Both the position numbers and the translations under genes were made by a program. From assembly GCF_014649495.1 (NCBI RefSeq), contig NZ_BMTD01000011.1:186001-250000 (forward strand): a DNA stretch of 64,000 nucleotides, given 5' to 3'. The notes under the pieces are model-generated. The model saw only the letters and a program-made list of their open reading frames with translations, was not told the DNA's origin and ran no database searches. The stretch is from Streptomyces filipinensis (lineage in GTDB: Bacteria > Actinomycetota > Actinomycetes > Streptomycetales > Streptomycetaceae). Shown here piece after piece: positions 16,170-24,820 of this stretch (the stretch's first letter is position 1; each line of letters opens with the position of its first letter).

Positions 16170-18572
16170 ATGGCGGGGCTTTCCATCCCTCAGTCGGATC
16201 ATCCCACGTCTCTGGCAGCTGCGGTCCTGACCGACAACAACCGGATCATGGTGGCCGTCATCGCGGCGGTCGCCCTGGCCGCGCTGGTGGTCGCGGGGAT
16301 CCTGGTGCGCCAGGTGTTGGCCGCGGGCGAGGGCACCGACAGCATGAAACGGATCGCCGAGGCGGTCCAGGAAGGTGCGAAGGCGTATCTCGCCCGGCAG
16401 CTGCGCACGCTCGGCGTATTCGCTGTCGTCGTCTTCTTCCTGCTCATGCTGCTGCCCGCGGACGACTGGAATCAGCGGGCCGGACGATCGGTGTTCTTCC
16501 TGATCGGTGCGGCATTCTCGGCGGCCACCGGCTATATCGGCATGTGGCTGGCCGTACGCAGCAATGTGCGGGTCGCCGCGGCCGCCCGGGAGGCCACACC
16601 GGCACCCGGCGAACCGGAAAAAGATCTCACCACTGTTTCGCACACCGCGATGAAGATCGCATTTCGCACGGGCGGCGTCGTCGGCATGTTCACGGTGGGT
16701 CTCGGCCTGCTGGGCGCCTCCTGCGTGGTGCTGGTGTACGCGGCCAGCGCGCCGAAGGTGCTGGAGGGCTTCGGCCTCGGCGCCGCCCTGATCGCCATGT
16801 TCATGCGTGTGGGCGGCGGCATCTTCACCAAGGCCGCCGACGTCGGCGCCGACCTGGTCGGCAAGGTCGAGCAGGGCATTCCGGAGGACGACCCGCGCAA
16901 TGCCGCGACCATCGCCGACAACGTGGGCGACAACGTCGGCGACTGCGCGGGCATGGCGGCCGACCTCTTCGAGTCGTACGCCGTGACCCTGGTGGCCGCG
17001 CTCATCCTCGGCAAGGTCGCCTTCGGCGACTCCGGGCTGGCGTTCCCGCTGCTCGTCCCCGCCATCGGCGTCATCACGGCGATGATCGGCATCTTCGCGG
17101 TCGCGCCCCGCCGCACCGACCGCAGCGGCATGAGCGCGATCAACCGCGGCTTCTTCATCTCCGCGGTGATCTCCCTCGTGCTGGTCGCGGTCGCGGTCTT
17201 CGTCTACCTGCCGTCGAAGTACTCGGCCCTCGACGGGGTCACGGACGCGGCGATCAAGGGCAAGGACGGCGACCCGCGGATCCTCGCCCTGGTCGCGGTG
17301 GCCATCGGCATCCTGCTCGCCGCCGTCATCCAGCAGCTGACCGGCTACTTCACCGAGACGACCCGCCGCCCGGTGCGGGACATCGGCAAGACCTCCCTCA
17401 CGGGCCCGGCCACCGTCGTCCTGTCCGGCATCTCGGTCGGCCTGGAGTCCGCCGTCTACACCGCCTTGCTCATCGGCCTCGGCGTGTACGGTGCCTTCCT
17501 GCTCGGCGGCACGTCGATCATGCTGGCGCTGTTCGCGGTCGCGCTGGCCGGCACCGGCCTGCTCACCACGGTCGGCGTGATCGTCGCCATGGACACCTTC
17601 GGGCCGGTCTCCGACAACGCGCAGGGCATCGCCGAGATGTCCGGCGACGTCGAGGGCGCGGGCGCGCAGGTGCTCACCAACCTGGACGCGGTCGGCAACA
17701 CCACCAAGGCCATCACCAAGGGCATCGCCATCGCCACCGCCGTCCTGGCCGCGTCGGCGCTGTTCGGGTCGTACCGCGACGCGATCACCACCAATGTGCA
17801 GGACGTCGGGGCGAAGCTCACCGGCCCGGGGGCGCCGCTGAGCCTGTCCCTGGACATCTCGCAGCCCAACAACCTCGTGGGCCTCGTCGCGGGCGCGGCG
17901 GTCGTCTTCCTCTTCTCCGGACTGGCCATCAACGCCGTGTCGCGTTCGGCGGGTGCGGTGGTGTTCGAGGTGCGGCGGCAGTTCCGCGAGAAGCCCGGGA
18001 TCATGGACTTCACCGAGAAGCCCGAGTACGGCAAGGTCGTCGACATCTGCACCAAGGACGCCCTGCGGGAGCTGGCGACGCCGGGTCTGCTCGCCGTGAT
18101 GGCGCCGATCTTCATCGGGTTCACGCTCGGCGTCGGCTCGCTCGGTTCCTATCTCGCCGGCGCGATCGGCACGGGCACGCTGATGGCGGTGTTCCTCGCC
18201 AACTCCGGTGGCGCCTGGGACAACGCCAAGAAGCTGGTGGAGGACGGCCATCACGGGGGCAAGGGCAGTGAGGCCCACGCCGCGACGGTGATCGGCGACA
18301 CGGTCGGCGACCCCTTCAAGGACACCGCCGGGCCGGCGATCAACCCCCTGCTGAAGGTCATGAACCTGGTCTCGCTGCTCATCGCGCCCGCGGTGATCAA
18401 GTTCTCCTACGGCAACGACAAGAACCTCGGCGTACGGATCGGGGTCGCGGTCCTCGCGCTCCTGGTGATCGTCGTCGCCGTGTACGTCTCCAAGCGGCGC
18501 GGAATCGCCGTCGGTGACGAGGAGAGCACCGAGCGGATCTCCAACTCGGCGAACACGGCGGTGGTTTCGTAG
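16170..18572 (+). CDS. hppA: Membrane-bound H+-translocating pyrophosphatase, K+-independent type
   Basis: An 800-residue integral membrane protein with about 16 helices that couples pyrophosphate hydrolysis to proton export. The catalytic loop DVGADLVGKVE starts at residue 224, and the acidic motif NVGDNVGDCAGMAADLFE follows. A second acid cluster (GDTVGDPFKDTAGPA) lies near the C-terminus. GNTTKA at residues 509-514 has Lys where K+-dependent enzymes have Ala, which marks the K+-independent class. The start has the ribosome-binding site AAGGAGG. It stands alone between the bldG terminator and its own terminator. Confidence 0.96.
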   Translation: MAGLSIPQSDHPTSLAAAVLTDNNRIMVAVIAAVALAALVVAGILVRQVLAAGEGTDSMKRIAEAVQEGAKAYLARQLRTLGVFAVVVFFLLMLLPADDWNQRAGRSVFFLIGAAFSAATGYIGMWLAVRSNVRVAAAAREATPAPGEPEKDLTTVSHTAMKIAFRTGGVVGMFTVGLGLLGASCVVLVYAASAPKVLEGFGLGAALIAMFMRVGGGIFTKAADVGADLVGKVEQGIPEDDPRNAATIADNVGDNVGDCAGMAADLFESYAVTLVAALILGKVAFGDSGLAFPLLVPAIGVITAMIGIFAVAPRRTDRSGMSAINRGFFISAVISLVLVAVAVFVYLPSKYSALDGVTDAAIKGKDGDPRILALVAVAIGILLAAVIQQLTGYFTETTRRPVRDIGKTSLTGPATVVLSGISVGLESAVYTALLIGLGVYGAFLLGGTSIMLALFAVALAGTGLLTTVGVIVAMDTFGPVSDNAQGIAEMSGDVEGAGAQVLTNLDAVGNTTKAITKGIAIATAVLAASALFGSYRDAITTNVQDVGAKLTGPGAPLSLSLDISQPNNLVGLVAGAAVVFLFSGLAINAVSRSAGAVVFEVRRQFREKPGIMDFTEKPEYGKVVDICTKDALRELATPGLLAVMAPIFIGFTLGVGSLGSYLAGAIGTGTLMAVFLANSGGAWDNAKKLVEDGHHGGKGSEAHAATVIGDTVGDPFKDTAGPAINPLLKVMNLVSLLIAPAVIKFSYGNDKNLGVRIGVAVLALLVIVVAVYVSKRRGIAVGDEESTERISNSANTAVVS

Positions 18573-18611
18573 CCGTACTCCTGGTCTGTCCGGGAAGTCC
18601 TGCTCAACCGG

Positions 18612-18647
18612 CGGGCGGGCGGCGCGTGCTGACGTGCCGTCCGCCCG
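18612..18647 (+). terminator. Probable hppA terminator
   Basis: Stem 18612-18623 with 18636-18647 (12 bp, one G-T pair), 12-nt loop, 40 bp after the hppA stop. No T-tract. Confidence 0.65.
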
Positions 18648-18831
18648 TCCGTGTCCGGGGCGCGTCCGCGGGACCGCTGTGCGCGAGGCTGTGGGTTCAC
18701 CCACGTGGTGAGCCTTCTCTCGCATGGTGCAAAGAGTCACAAAGAGCGCCTCGGGGGGCGTACGGGATGCGGAGGGTGTGCGTCCGCCGTGTAGGGTCCG
18801 TGGGCCGAGAGCCATGGAAGGGACCAATCCG

Positions 18832-19431
18832 GTGAACAAGAAGCTCGCGGCCGCACTGTCCGGCGGTGCGGTACTGGTGGCGGCGCTGTCGGGATGCAGC
18901 AGCAGCGGCGGCGGTGGCGACAAGGGGCCCGACCCCAAGCTCGTGGCCTGGGCCAAGTCGGTGTGCGATCCGCTGCCGGCGCAGCAGGCGAAGATTTCCG
19001 GGGCCTTCGACGCGCTGGCGAAGGTCGCCAAGGACGGCCCGCCCAAGGACGTCCAGAAGACCGACTCCCAGGCCTTCCAGGACCTGGCCGACGGCTTCAA
19101 GGCGCGCGCGACCACCCTGGCCGACGCCGGAGCGCCTCCGGGCGTCGAGAGCGGCCGGAAGAGCCAGCAGGACGCCGTTCAGAAGCTCACCGCGCTGTCG
19201 TCGGCGTACGCCGATCTGAAGAAGCGGGTGGACGGGCTCGACACCAAGGACCAGACGAAGTTCGCCTCCGGTCTGGGTGACCTCTCGGAGCGGATGAAGG
19301 CGGTGGCGACGCAGTACGACGGTGCGATCACCGCCCTGCAGAGCCTTGAGAAGGGGGACGTCAACCAGGCGGTGACCAAGCAGTCCGGCTGCACGAAGAC
19401 CTCCGCCTCGCCGTCCCCGGCCAGCAGCTGA
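18832..19431 (+). CDS. Small secreted lipoprotein, function unknown
   Basis: A 199-residue protein with a lipoprotein signal and lipobox ALSGC, followed by a Ser/Gly linker. The mature part is almost wholly helical and lysine-rich (KLVAWAKSVCDPLPAQQAK onwards). It ends with a Cys-containing Thr/Ser/Pro tail. The GTG at 18832 follows GGAAGGGA at a good distance; the ATG at 18814 would add six residues before the signal. It is likely anchored on the outer membrane face. I do not recognise a function; the helical form resembles four-helix-bundle lipoproteins. The methyltransferase gene follows after 29 bp. Confidence 0.75.
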   Translation: MNKKLAAALSGGAVLVAALSGCSSSGGGGDKGPDPKLVAWAKSVCDPLPAQQAKISGAFDALAKVAKDGPPKDVQKTDSQAFQDLADGFKARATTLADAGAPPGVESGRKSQQDAVQKLTALSSAYADLKKRVDGLDTKDQTKFASGLGDLSERMKAVATQYDGAITALQSLEKGDVNQAVTKQSGCTKTSASPSPASS

Positions 19432-19460
19432 GCCGTCCGCCACGGGCCACAATGGGGGGC

Positions 19461-20981
19461 GTGAGTAACGCCACCTCCTCCCCTCTGCCCTCCACCGACC
19501 GCCTCGATGTCGCCGCGCGGCTGCGGGACGCCCTGCTCGGCGCCTCCTTCACCGCCGACGGGCTGCTCGACCTGCTCGGGGCTCCCGCGTACGCGGCGCT
19601 GGCCCGCAGCGAGACCGTGCCCGCGCTGAGGGCGACGCGTGGCGACACGCCGCTGGAGACGCTCGTCCGGCTGTTCCTGCTCCAGCAACCGGTGCCGCAC
19701 GCGCGCGTGGCGGCCGTTCTGCCCGTCGAGGAGGCCCTGGAGGCGGGGTGGCTCACGCGGGTGGGCGGCGACGAGGTGGCCGCCACCGTGGACGTACGGC
19801 CCTATGGCGGCCCCGACGGCGAGGACTGGTTCATCGTCTCCGACCTCGGCTGCGCGGTCGGGGGCGCGGGCGGCATCGGCCGGCGTGACGAAGGCGTCGT
19901 CCTGGGTGTCGGCGGGGCCTCCACCACCCTCGCCGGCATCACCGTCCGCACGCCGGTCGCCTCCGCCCTCGACCTGGGCACCGGTTCCGGCATCCAGGCG
20001 CTGCACGCCGCTCAGCACGTCACGCGCGTGACGGCGACCGACCTCAACCCGCGCGCGCTGCACATCACCGCGCTCACGCTCGCGCTCTCCGGCGCGCCCA
20101 CCGCCGATCTGCGCGAGGGCTCGCTCTTCGAGCCGGTCCGCAGGGACGAGAGGTTCGACCTGATCGTCTCCAACCCGCCGTTCGTCATCTCGCCCGGCGC
20201 CCGCCTCACCTACCGGGACGGCGGGATGGGCGGGGACGATCTGTGCCGCTCGCTCGTTCAGCAGGCGGGGGAACGGCTGAACGAGGGCGGGTTCGCGCAG
20301 TTCCTCGCCAACTGGCAGCACGTGGCAGGGGAGGACTGGCAGGACAGACTCAGGTCGTGGGTGCCGCGCGGGTGCGATGCCTGGATCGTGCAGCGCGAGG
20401 TACAGGACGTCACGCAGTACGCCGAGCTGTGGCTGAGGGACGCCGGTGACCACCGCGGCGATCCGGCGGAGTACCAGGCGCGTTACGACGCCTGGCTCGA
20501 CGAGTTCGAGGCGCGCAAGGTCAAGGCGGTCGGCTTCGGCTGGATCACTCTGCGCAGGACGGGGGCGGCGGAGCCCTCCATCACCGTGGAGGAGTGGCCG
20601 CACCCGGTCGAGCAGCCCCTCGGGGACGCGATCCGGGAGCACTTCGCTCGACTCGACTACCTGCGGGAGCACGACGACGCGGCGCTGCTCGACAGCCACT
20701 TCAGGCTGGCCGCCGAAGTGGTCCAGGAACAGGTCGGGCTGCCCGGCGCCGAGGACCCGGAGCACGTGGTGCTGCGCCAGCACCGCGGCATGCGCCGGGC
20801 CACCAAGGTGGACACGGTCGGCGCCGGGTTCGCGGGCGTGTGCGACGGCACGCTGAGCGCCGGCCGCATCCTGGACGCCATCGCCCAGCTCATGGAGGAG
20901 GACCCGGTGGTACTCCGCGACCGGACGCCCGCACAGATCCGCCTCCTGGTGGAACAGGGCTTCCTGGAGCCCGCGAGCTGA
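19461..20981 (+). CDS. Class I SAM-dependent methyltransferase (PrmC/HemK-like core)
   Basis: A 506-residue protein. The SAM-binding motif I is DLGTGSG at residues 171-177, and the catalytic NPPF is at 238-241 (DLIVSNPPF). These are the marks of N-methyltransferases acting on glutamine amides or adenine and guanine bases. The first 165 residues form an N-terminal domain, and a long C-terminal extension (about 330-506) has no motif I recognise. The GTG start at 19461 follows GGGGGGC. Substrate is unknown; rRNA, DNA or release factor are all possible. It lies between a lipoprotein and a small membrane protein. Confidence 0.8.
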   Translation: MSNATSSPLPSTDRLDVAARLRDALLGASFTADGLLDLLGAPAYAALARSETVPALRATRGDTPLETLVRLFLLQQPVPHARVAAVLPVEEALEAGWLTRVGGDEVAATVDVRPYGGPDGEDWFIVSDLGCAVGGAGGIGRRDEGVVLGVGGASTTLAGITVRTPVASALDLGTGSGIQALHAAQHVTRVTATDLNPRALHITALTLALSGAPTADLREGSLFEPVRRDERFDLIVSNPPFVISPGARLTYRDGGMGGDDLCRSLVQQAGERLNEGGFAQFLANWQHVAGEDWQDRLRSWVPRGCDAWIVQREVQDVTQYAELWLRDAGDHRGDPAEYQARYDAWLDEFEARKVKAVGFGWITLRRTGAAEPSITVEEWPHPVEQPLGDAIREHFARLDYLREHDDAALLDSHFRLAAEVVQEQVGLPGAEDPEHVVLRQHRGMRRATKVDTVGAGFAGVCDGTLSAGRILDAIAQLMEEDPVVLRDRTPAQIRLLVEQGFLEPAS

Positions 20982-21402
20982 CGGGGCCGCGGCGACCGGT
21001 TTCCGTGTGGTGTGCGGCGGGCCGGACCTCGCCGGCTCGGCGACGGCGGTGGGTCGTGGCGGTCGGGCTGGTGTGCGGCGGGCCACGGGGCCTGGTGCGC
21101 CTGCGGTACGGCGGGTGCCCGTGCGGTCGTAGCCGTCCCGGGACGCAGGGGCGGCCGCGTCCGGATCATCGTCGTATGCCCGTGGCACGGGCGCGGCGGA
21201 CCCTGTGCCGGGGGCCGGGACGCGCCGGTGCCGGGAAAACGGCCGGAAAAATACGGAGGGCGCGCCCGGCCGGCGGCGTCCGCTCGCGTGTTCGGCATCA
21301 CGTTGGCCCTCCGTTCACCCCGGCGTCGCCCGGCCTTCTCCCGCGCGTGCCACTCTCCCCGCGCTGGGTGGAGCCGGACGGCACGGAAGAGGTGGGCGGG
21401 GG
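20982..21402 (+). other. 421-bp gap without a credible gene
   Basis: Open frames here have no codon bias or ribosome-binding sites that fit. I see no strong hairpin; a slightly AT-richer patch at 21235-21260 could be part of a promoter for the small membrane protein gene. Nothing else was noted. Confidence 0.5.
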
Positions 21403-21600
21403 ATGGAGAGCGGGCCGGCGATCTTCACGGGCATGGTGTTCGCCCTGTTCGGAGGTGCTCTTCTGGCCTGGACCGGCACCCGCCTCAGGCGCCGCGAGCC
21501 GGTGGCCCAGGGTGTGAACCAGGTCGCATCGGCCGCCCTGGCGAGCGTGGCCGGGACGGTCGCGCTGGCCCTCGGTGTGTACTGCCTGACCCGCCTCTGA
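21403..21600 (+). CDS. Small two-helix membrane protein
   Basis: A 65-residue protein with two hydrophobic segments, about residues 7-24 and 43-62, separated by the basic loop TRLRRREPVAQG. The ATG at 21403 follows GGTGGGCGGGGG. Small membrane proteins of this size are conserved just upstream of topA in Streptomyces, from memory. Function unknown. Confidence 0.65.
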   Translation: MESGPAIFTGMVFALFGGALLAWTGTRLRRREPVAQGVNQVASAALASVAGTVALALGVYCLTRL

Positions 21601-21867
21601 CGTCGGCGGGTGTGCGGCGGCGAGCGCCCCGCGAGAGTAAGGGGAGCATCACGCTCCGGACATGCCTCGGATGGGTACCCGGGACTCCGGGCGGCAGGAA
21701 TGCCGGTAGTCGGGTTACCGTTCGAGTGGCCGTTGTGGGCTTTTCCCGTTTGACACGGGGGCGGGATGTACCGTCACACTCCGCAGCACCACACGAGCAC
21801 CAAGCACGCCGCCCCCCGGGACCAAGGCCCGGGTAGGCCCCAGCGTCGACCGGAGAGAAGAGCGAAG

Positions 21868-24699
21868 TTGTCCCCGACCAGCGAGACCGCACAGGGCGGC
21901 CGCCGACTCGTCATCGTCGAGTCGCCTGCCAAGGCGAAGACGATCAAGGGCTACCTCGGCCCCGGCTACGTCGTCGAAGCGAGCGTCGGGCACATCCGCG
22001 ACCTCCCCAACGGCGCCGCGGAGGTGCCCGAGAAGTACACCGGCGAGGTCCGTCGCCTCGGTGTGGACGTGGACCATGACTTCCAGCCGATCTATGTGAT
22101 CAACGCTGACAAGAAGGCACAGGTCAAGAAGCTCAAGGACCTGCTGAAGGACTCCGACGAGCTGTTCCTCGCCACCGATGAGGACCGGGAGGGCGAGGCG
22201 ATCGCCTGGCACCTCCAGGAGGTCCTCAAGCCGAAGATCCCCGTCAAACGGATGGTCTTCCACGAGATCACCAAGGACGCGATCCGCGAGGCCGTCGCCA
22301 ACCCGCGCCAGCTCAACCAGAAGCTGGTCGACGCCCAGGAGACCCGCCGCATCCTCGACCGCCTCTACGGCTACGAGGTCTCGCCGGTCCTGTGGAAGAA
22401 GGTCATGCCCCGGCTGTCGGCCGGCCGCGTCCAGTCCGTCGCGACCCGGCTCGTCGTCGAGCGGGAACGCGAGCGCATCGCGTTCCGTTCCGCTGAGTAC
22501 TGGGACCTGACGGGCACCTTCGCGACCGGCCGCGCGGGGGACACGTCGGACCCGTCGTCGCTGGTCGCCCGGCTGCAGACCGTCGACGGCAGGCGGGTCG
22601 CGCAGGGCCGCGACTTCGACTCCCTGGGACAGCTCAAGAGCGCGAACACCCTCCACCTCGACGAGGCGAACGCCCGCGCCCTCGCCGCCGCCCTGGAGAA
22701 CACCCGCTTCTCCGTGCGCTCCGTCGAGTCCAAGCCGTACCGCCGCTCGCCGTACGCCCCGTTCCGTACGACGACGCTGCAGCAGGAGGCCAGCCGCAAG
22801 CTCGGCTTCGGCGCGAAGGCGACCATGCAGATCGCCCAGAAGCTGTACGAGAACGGCTACATCACGTACATGCGTACGGACTCCACGACGCTGAGCGACA
22901 CCGCGATCACCGCGGCCCGTGCCCAGGTCACGCAGCTGTACGGCGCCGACTACCTGCCCCCGCAGCCGCGCACGTACGCCGGGAAGGTCAAGAACGCGCA
23001 GGAGGCGCACGAGGCGATCCGCCCCTCGGGTGATCGTTTCCGCACGCCCGCCGAGACCGGCCTGACCGGTGACCAGTTCAAACTCTACGAACTGATCTGG
23101 AAGCGGACCGTCGCCTCCCAGATGAAGGACGCGACCGGCAACAGCGTGACCGTGAAGATCGGCGGCGCCGCCGCCGACGGCCGGGACGTCGAATTCAGCG
23201 CGTCCGGCAAGACGATCACCTTCCACGGCTTCCTGAAGGCCTATGTCGAGGGCGCCGACGACCCGAACGCCGAGCTCGACGACCGCGAGCGCCGGCTGCC
23301 TCAGGTCGACGAGGGCGACGCCCTCAGCGCCGAGGAGATCACGGTCGACGGGCACGCCACCAAGCCCCCGGCCCGCTACACCGAGGCGTCCCTGGTCAAG
23401 GAGCTGGAAGAGCGCGAGATCGGCCGCCCGTCGACGTACGCGTCGATCATCGGCACGATCCTCGACCGCGGCTACGTCTTCAAGAAGGGCACGGCCCTCG
23501 TCCCGTCCTTCCTCTCCTTCGCCGTCGTCAACCTCCTGGAGAAGCACTTCGGGCGGCTCGTCGACTACGACTTCACCGCCAGGATGGAGGACGACCTCGA
23601 CCGCATCGCGGCCGGTCAGGCCCAGGCGGTGCCGTGGCTGCGGCGCTTCTACTTCGGCGAGGGCACGGCCACCGGCGGCGCGGCCGAGGCCGGCAACGGC
23701 GACGGGGACCACCTCGGCGGCCTCAAGGAGCTGGTGACCGACCTGGGCGCGATCGACGCGCGCGAAGTGTCGTCGTTCCCGGTCGGCAACGACATCGTGC
23801 TGCGCGTCGGCCGATACGGCCCGTACATCGAGCGCGGCGAGAAGGACACCGAGCAGCACCAGCGCGCCGACATCCCGGACGACCTGGCGCCGGACGAGCT
23901 GAGCGTCGAGCTGGCCGAGGAGCTGCTGGCCAAGCCCAGCGGCGACTTCGAGCTGGGCGCCGACCCGGAGACGGGTCACCAGATCGTCGCCAAGGACGGC
24001 CGCTACGGCCCGTACGTCACGGAGATCCTTCCCGAGGGCACCCCGAAGAGCGGCAAGAACGCGGTCAAGCCGCGCACGGCCTCCCTCTTCAAATCCATGT
24101 CCCTCGACACGGTGACCCTTGAGGACGCGCTGAAGCTGATGTCGCTGCCGCGGGTCGTCGGCACCGACGCCGACGGCCAGGAGATCACCGCGCAGAACGG
24201 CCGCTACGGCCCGTACCTGAAGAAGGGCACGGACTCCCGGTCGCTGCAGTCCGAGGACCAGCTCTTCACCATCACGCTGGAGGAGGCGCAGGCGATCTAC
24301 GCCCAGCCCAAGCAGCGTGGCCGCGCGGCCGCCAAGCCGCCGCTGAAGGAGCTGGGCGAGGACCCGGTCTCCGCCAAGCCGGTCGTGGTCAAGGACGGCC
24401 GCTTCGGTCCGTACGTCACCGACGGCGAGACCAACGCGACCCTCCGCTCGGGTGACAGCGTGGAGACGATCACCCCGGAGCGCGGCTTCGAACTGCTTGC
24501 CGAGAAGCGCGCCAAGGGCCCCGCGAAGAAGACCGCCAAGAAGGCTCCGGCCAAGAAGACGGCCCCGGCGAAGAAGACCGCCGCCAAGAAGACGGCGGCG
24601 AAGAAGACGACCGCGGCCGCGAAGAAGACCACGGCGAAGAAGACGACCGCCAAGAAGGCGACGGCTTCGAAGACGACGGCTTCCGGCGCGGAGGACTGA
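21868..24699 (+). CDS. topA: DNA topoisomerase I
   Basis: A 943-residue type IA topoisomerase relaxing negative supercoils. The TOPRIM domain starts at LVIVESPAKAKTIKGYLG, with acidic DEDREGEAIAWHL. The active-site tyrosine is Tyr334 in GYITYMRTDST. The C-terminus lacks zinc fingers and carries repeated GRYGPY modules, then a Lys/Ala-rich tail (about residues 885-935) of the type reported to raise processivity in Streptomyces TopA. The start is TTG at 21868, matching the family N-terminus and preceded by GGAGAGAAG; an in-frame ATG-proximal extension to 21766 is not family-like. A TTGACA at 21750-21755 may belong to its supercoiling-controlled promoter. Confidence 0.96.
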   Translation: MSPTSETAQGGRRLVIVESPAKAKTIKGYLGPGYVVEASVGHIRDLPNGAAEVPEKYTGEVRRLGVDVDHDFQPIYVINADKKAQVKKLKDLLKDSDELFLATDEDREGEAIAWHLQEVLKPKIPVKRMVFHEITKDAIREAVANPRQLNQKLVDAQETRRILDRLYGYEVSPVLWKKVMPRLSAGRVQSVATRLVVERERERIAFRSAEYWDLTGTFATGRAGDTSDPSSLVARLQTVDGRRVAQGRDFDSLGQLKSANTLHLDEANARALAAALENTRFSVRSVESKPYRRSPYAPFRTTTLQQEASRKLGFGAKATMQIAQKLYENGYITYMRTDSTTLSDTAITAARAQVTQLYGADYLPPQPRTYAGKVKNAQEAHEAIRPSGDRFRTPAETGLTGDQFKLYELIWKRTVASQMKDATGNSVTVKIGGAAADGRDVEFSASGKTITFHGFLKAYVEGADDPNAELDDRERRLPQVDEGDALSAEEITVDGHATKPPARYTEASLVKELEEREIGRPSTYASIIGTILDRGYVFKKGTALVPSFLSFAVVNLLEKHFGRLVDYDFTARMEDDLDRIAAGQAQAVPWLRRFYFGEGTATGGAAEAGNGDGDHLGGLKELVTDLGAIDAREVSSFPVGNDIVLRVGRYGPYIERGEKDTEQHQRADIPDDLAPDELSVELAEELLAKPSGDFELGADPETGHQIVAKDGRYGPYVTEILPEGTPKSGKNAVKPRTASLFKSMSLDTVTLEDALKLMSLPRVVGTDADGQEITAQNGRYGPYLKKGTDSRSLQSEDQLFTITLEEAQAIYAQPKQRGRAAAKPPLKELGEDPVSAKPVVVKDGRFGPYVTDGETNATLRSGDSVETITPERGFELLAEKRAKGPAKKTAKKAPAKKTAPAKKTAAKKTAAKKTTAAAKKTTAKKTTAKKATASKTTASGAED

Positions 24700-24735
24700 C
24701 CCGCCCGCAGGGTCCCTCCGGCTTCGCCATGCAAA

Positions 24736-24764
24736 CGCCCCGGCATCACTTTGGTGTCGGGGCG
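24736..24764 (+). terminator. topA terminator
   Basis: Stem 24736-24742 with 24758-24764 (7 bp perfect), with a weaker inner CAC/GTG pairing. It lies 37 bp after the topA stop. Confidence 0.65.
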
Positions 24765-24820
24765 TGTGCATGCCAGGGCGGGCGAGGTGTGGTGTCGGTG
24801 GCTGCGGATAGGCTGAACGC

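Noticed and set aside
21012..21836. 274-residue plus-strand frame crossing the small membrane gene and topA promoter
   Set aside because: Codon pattern is wrong and it overlaps two better-supported features.
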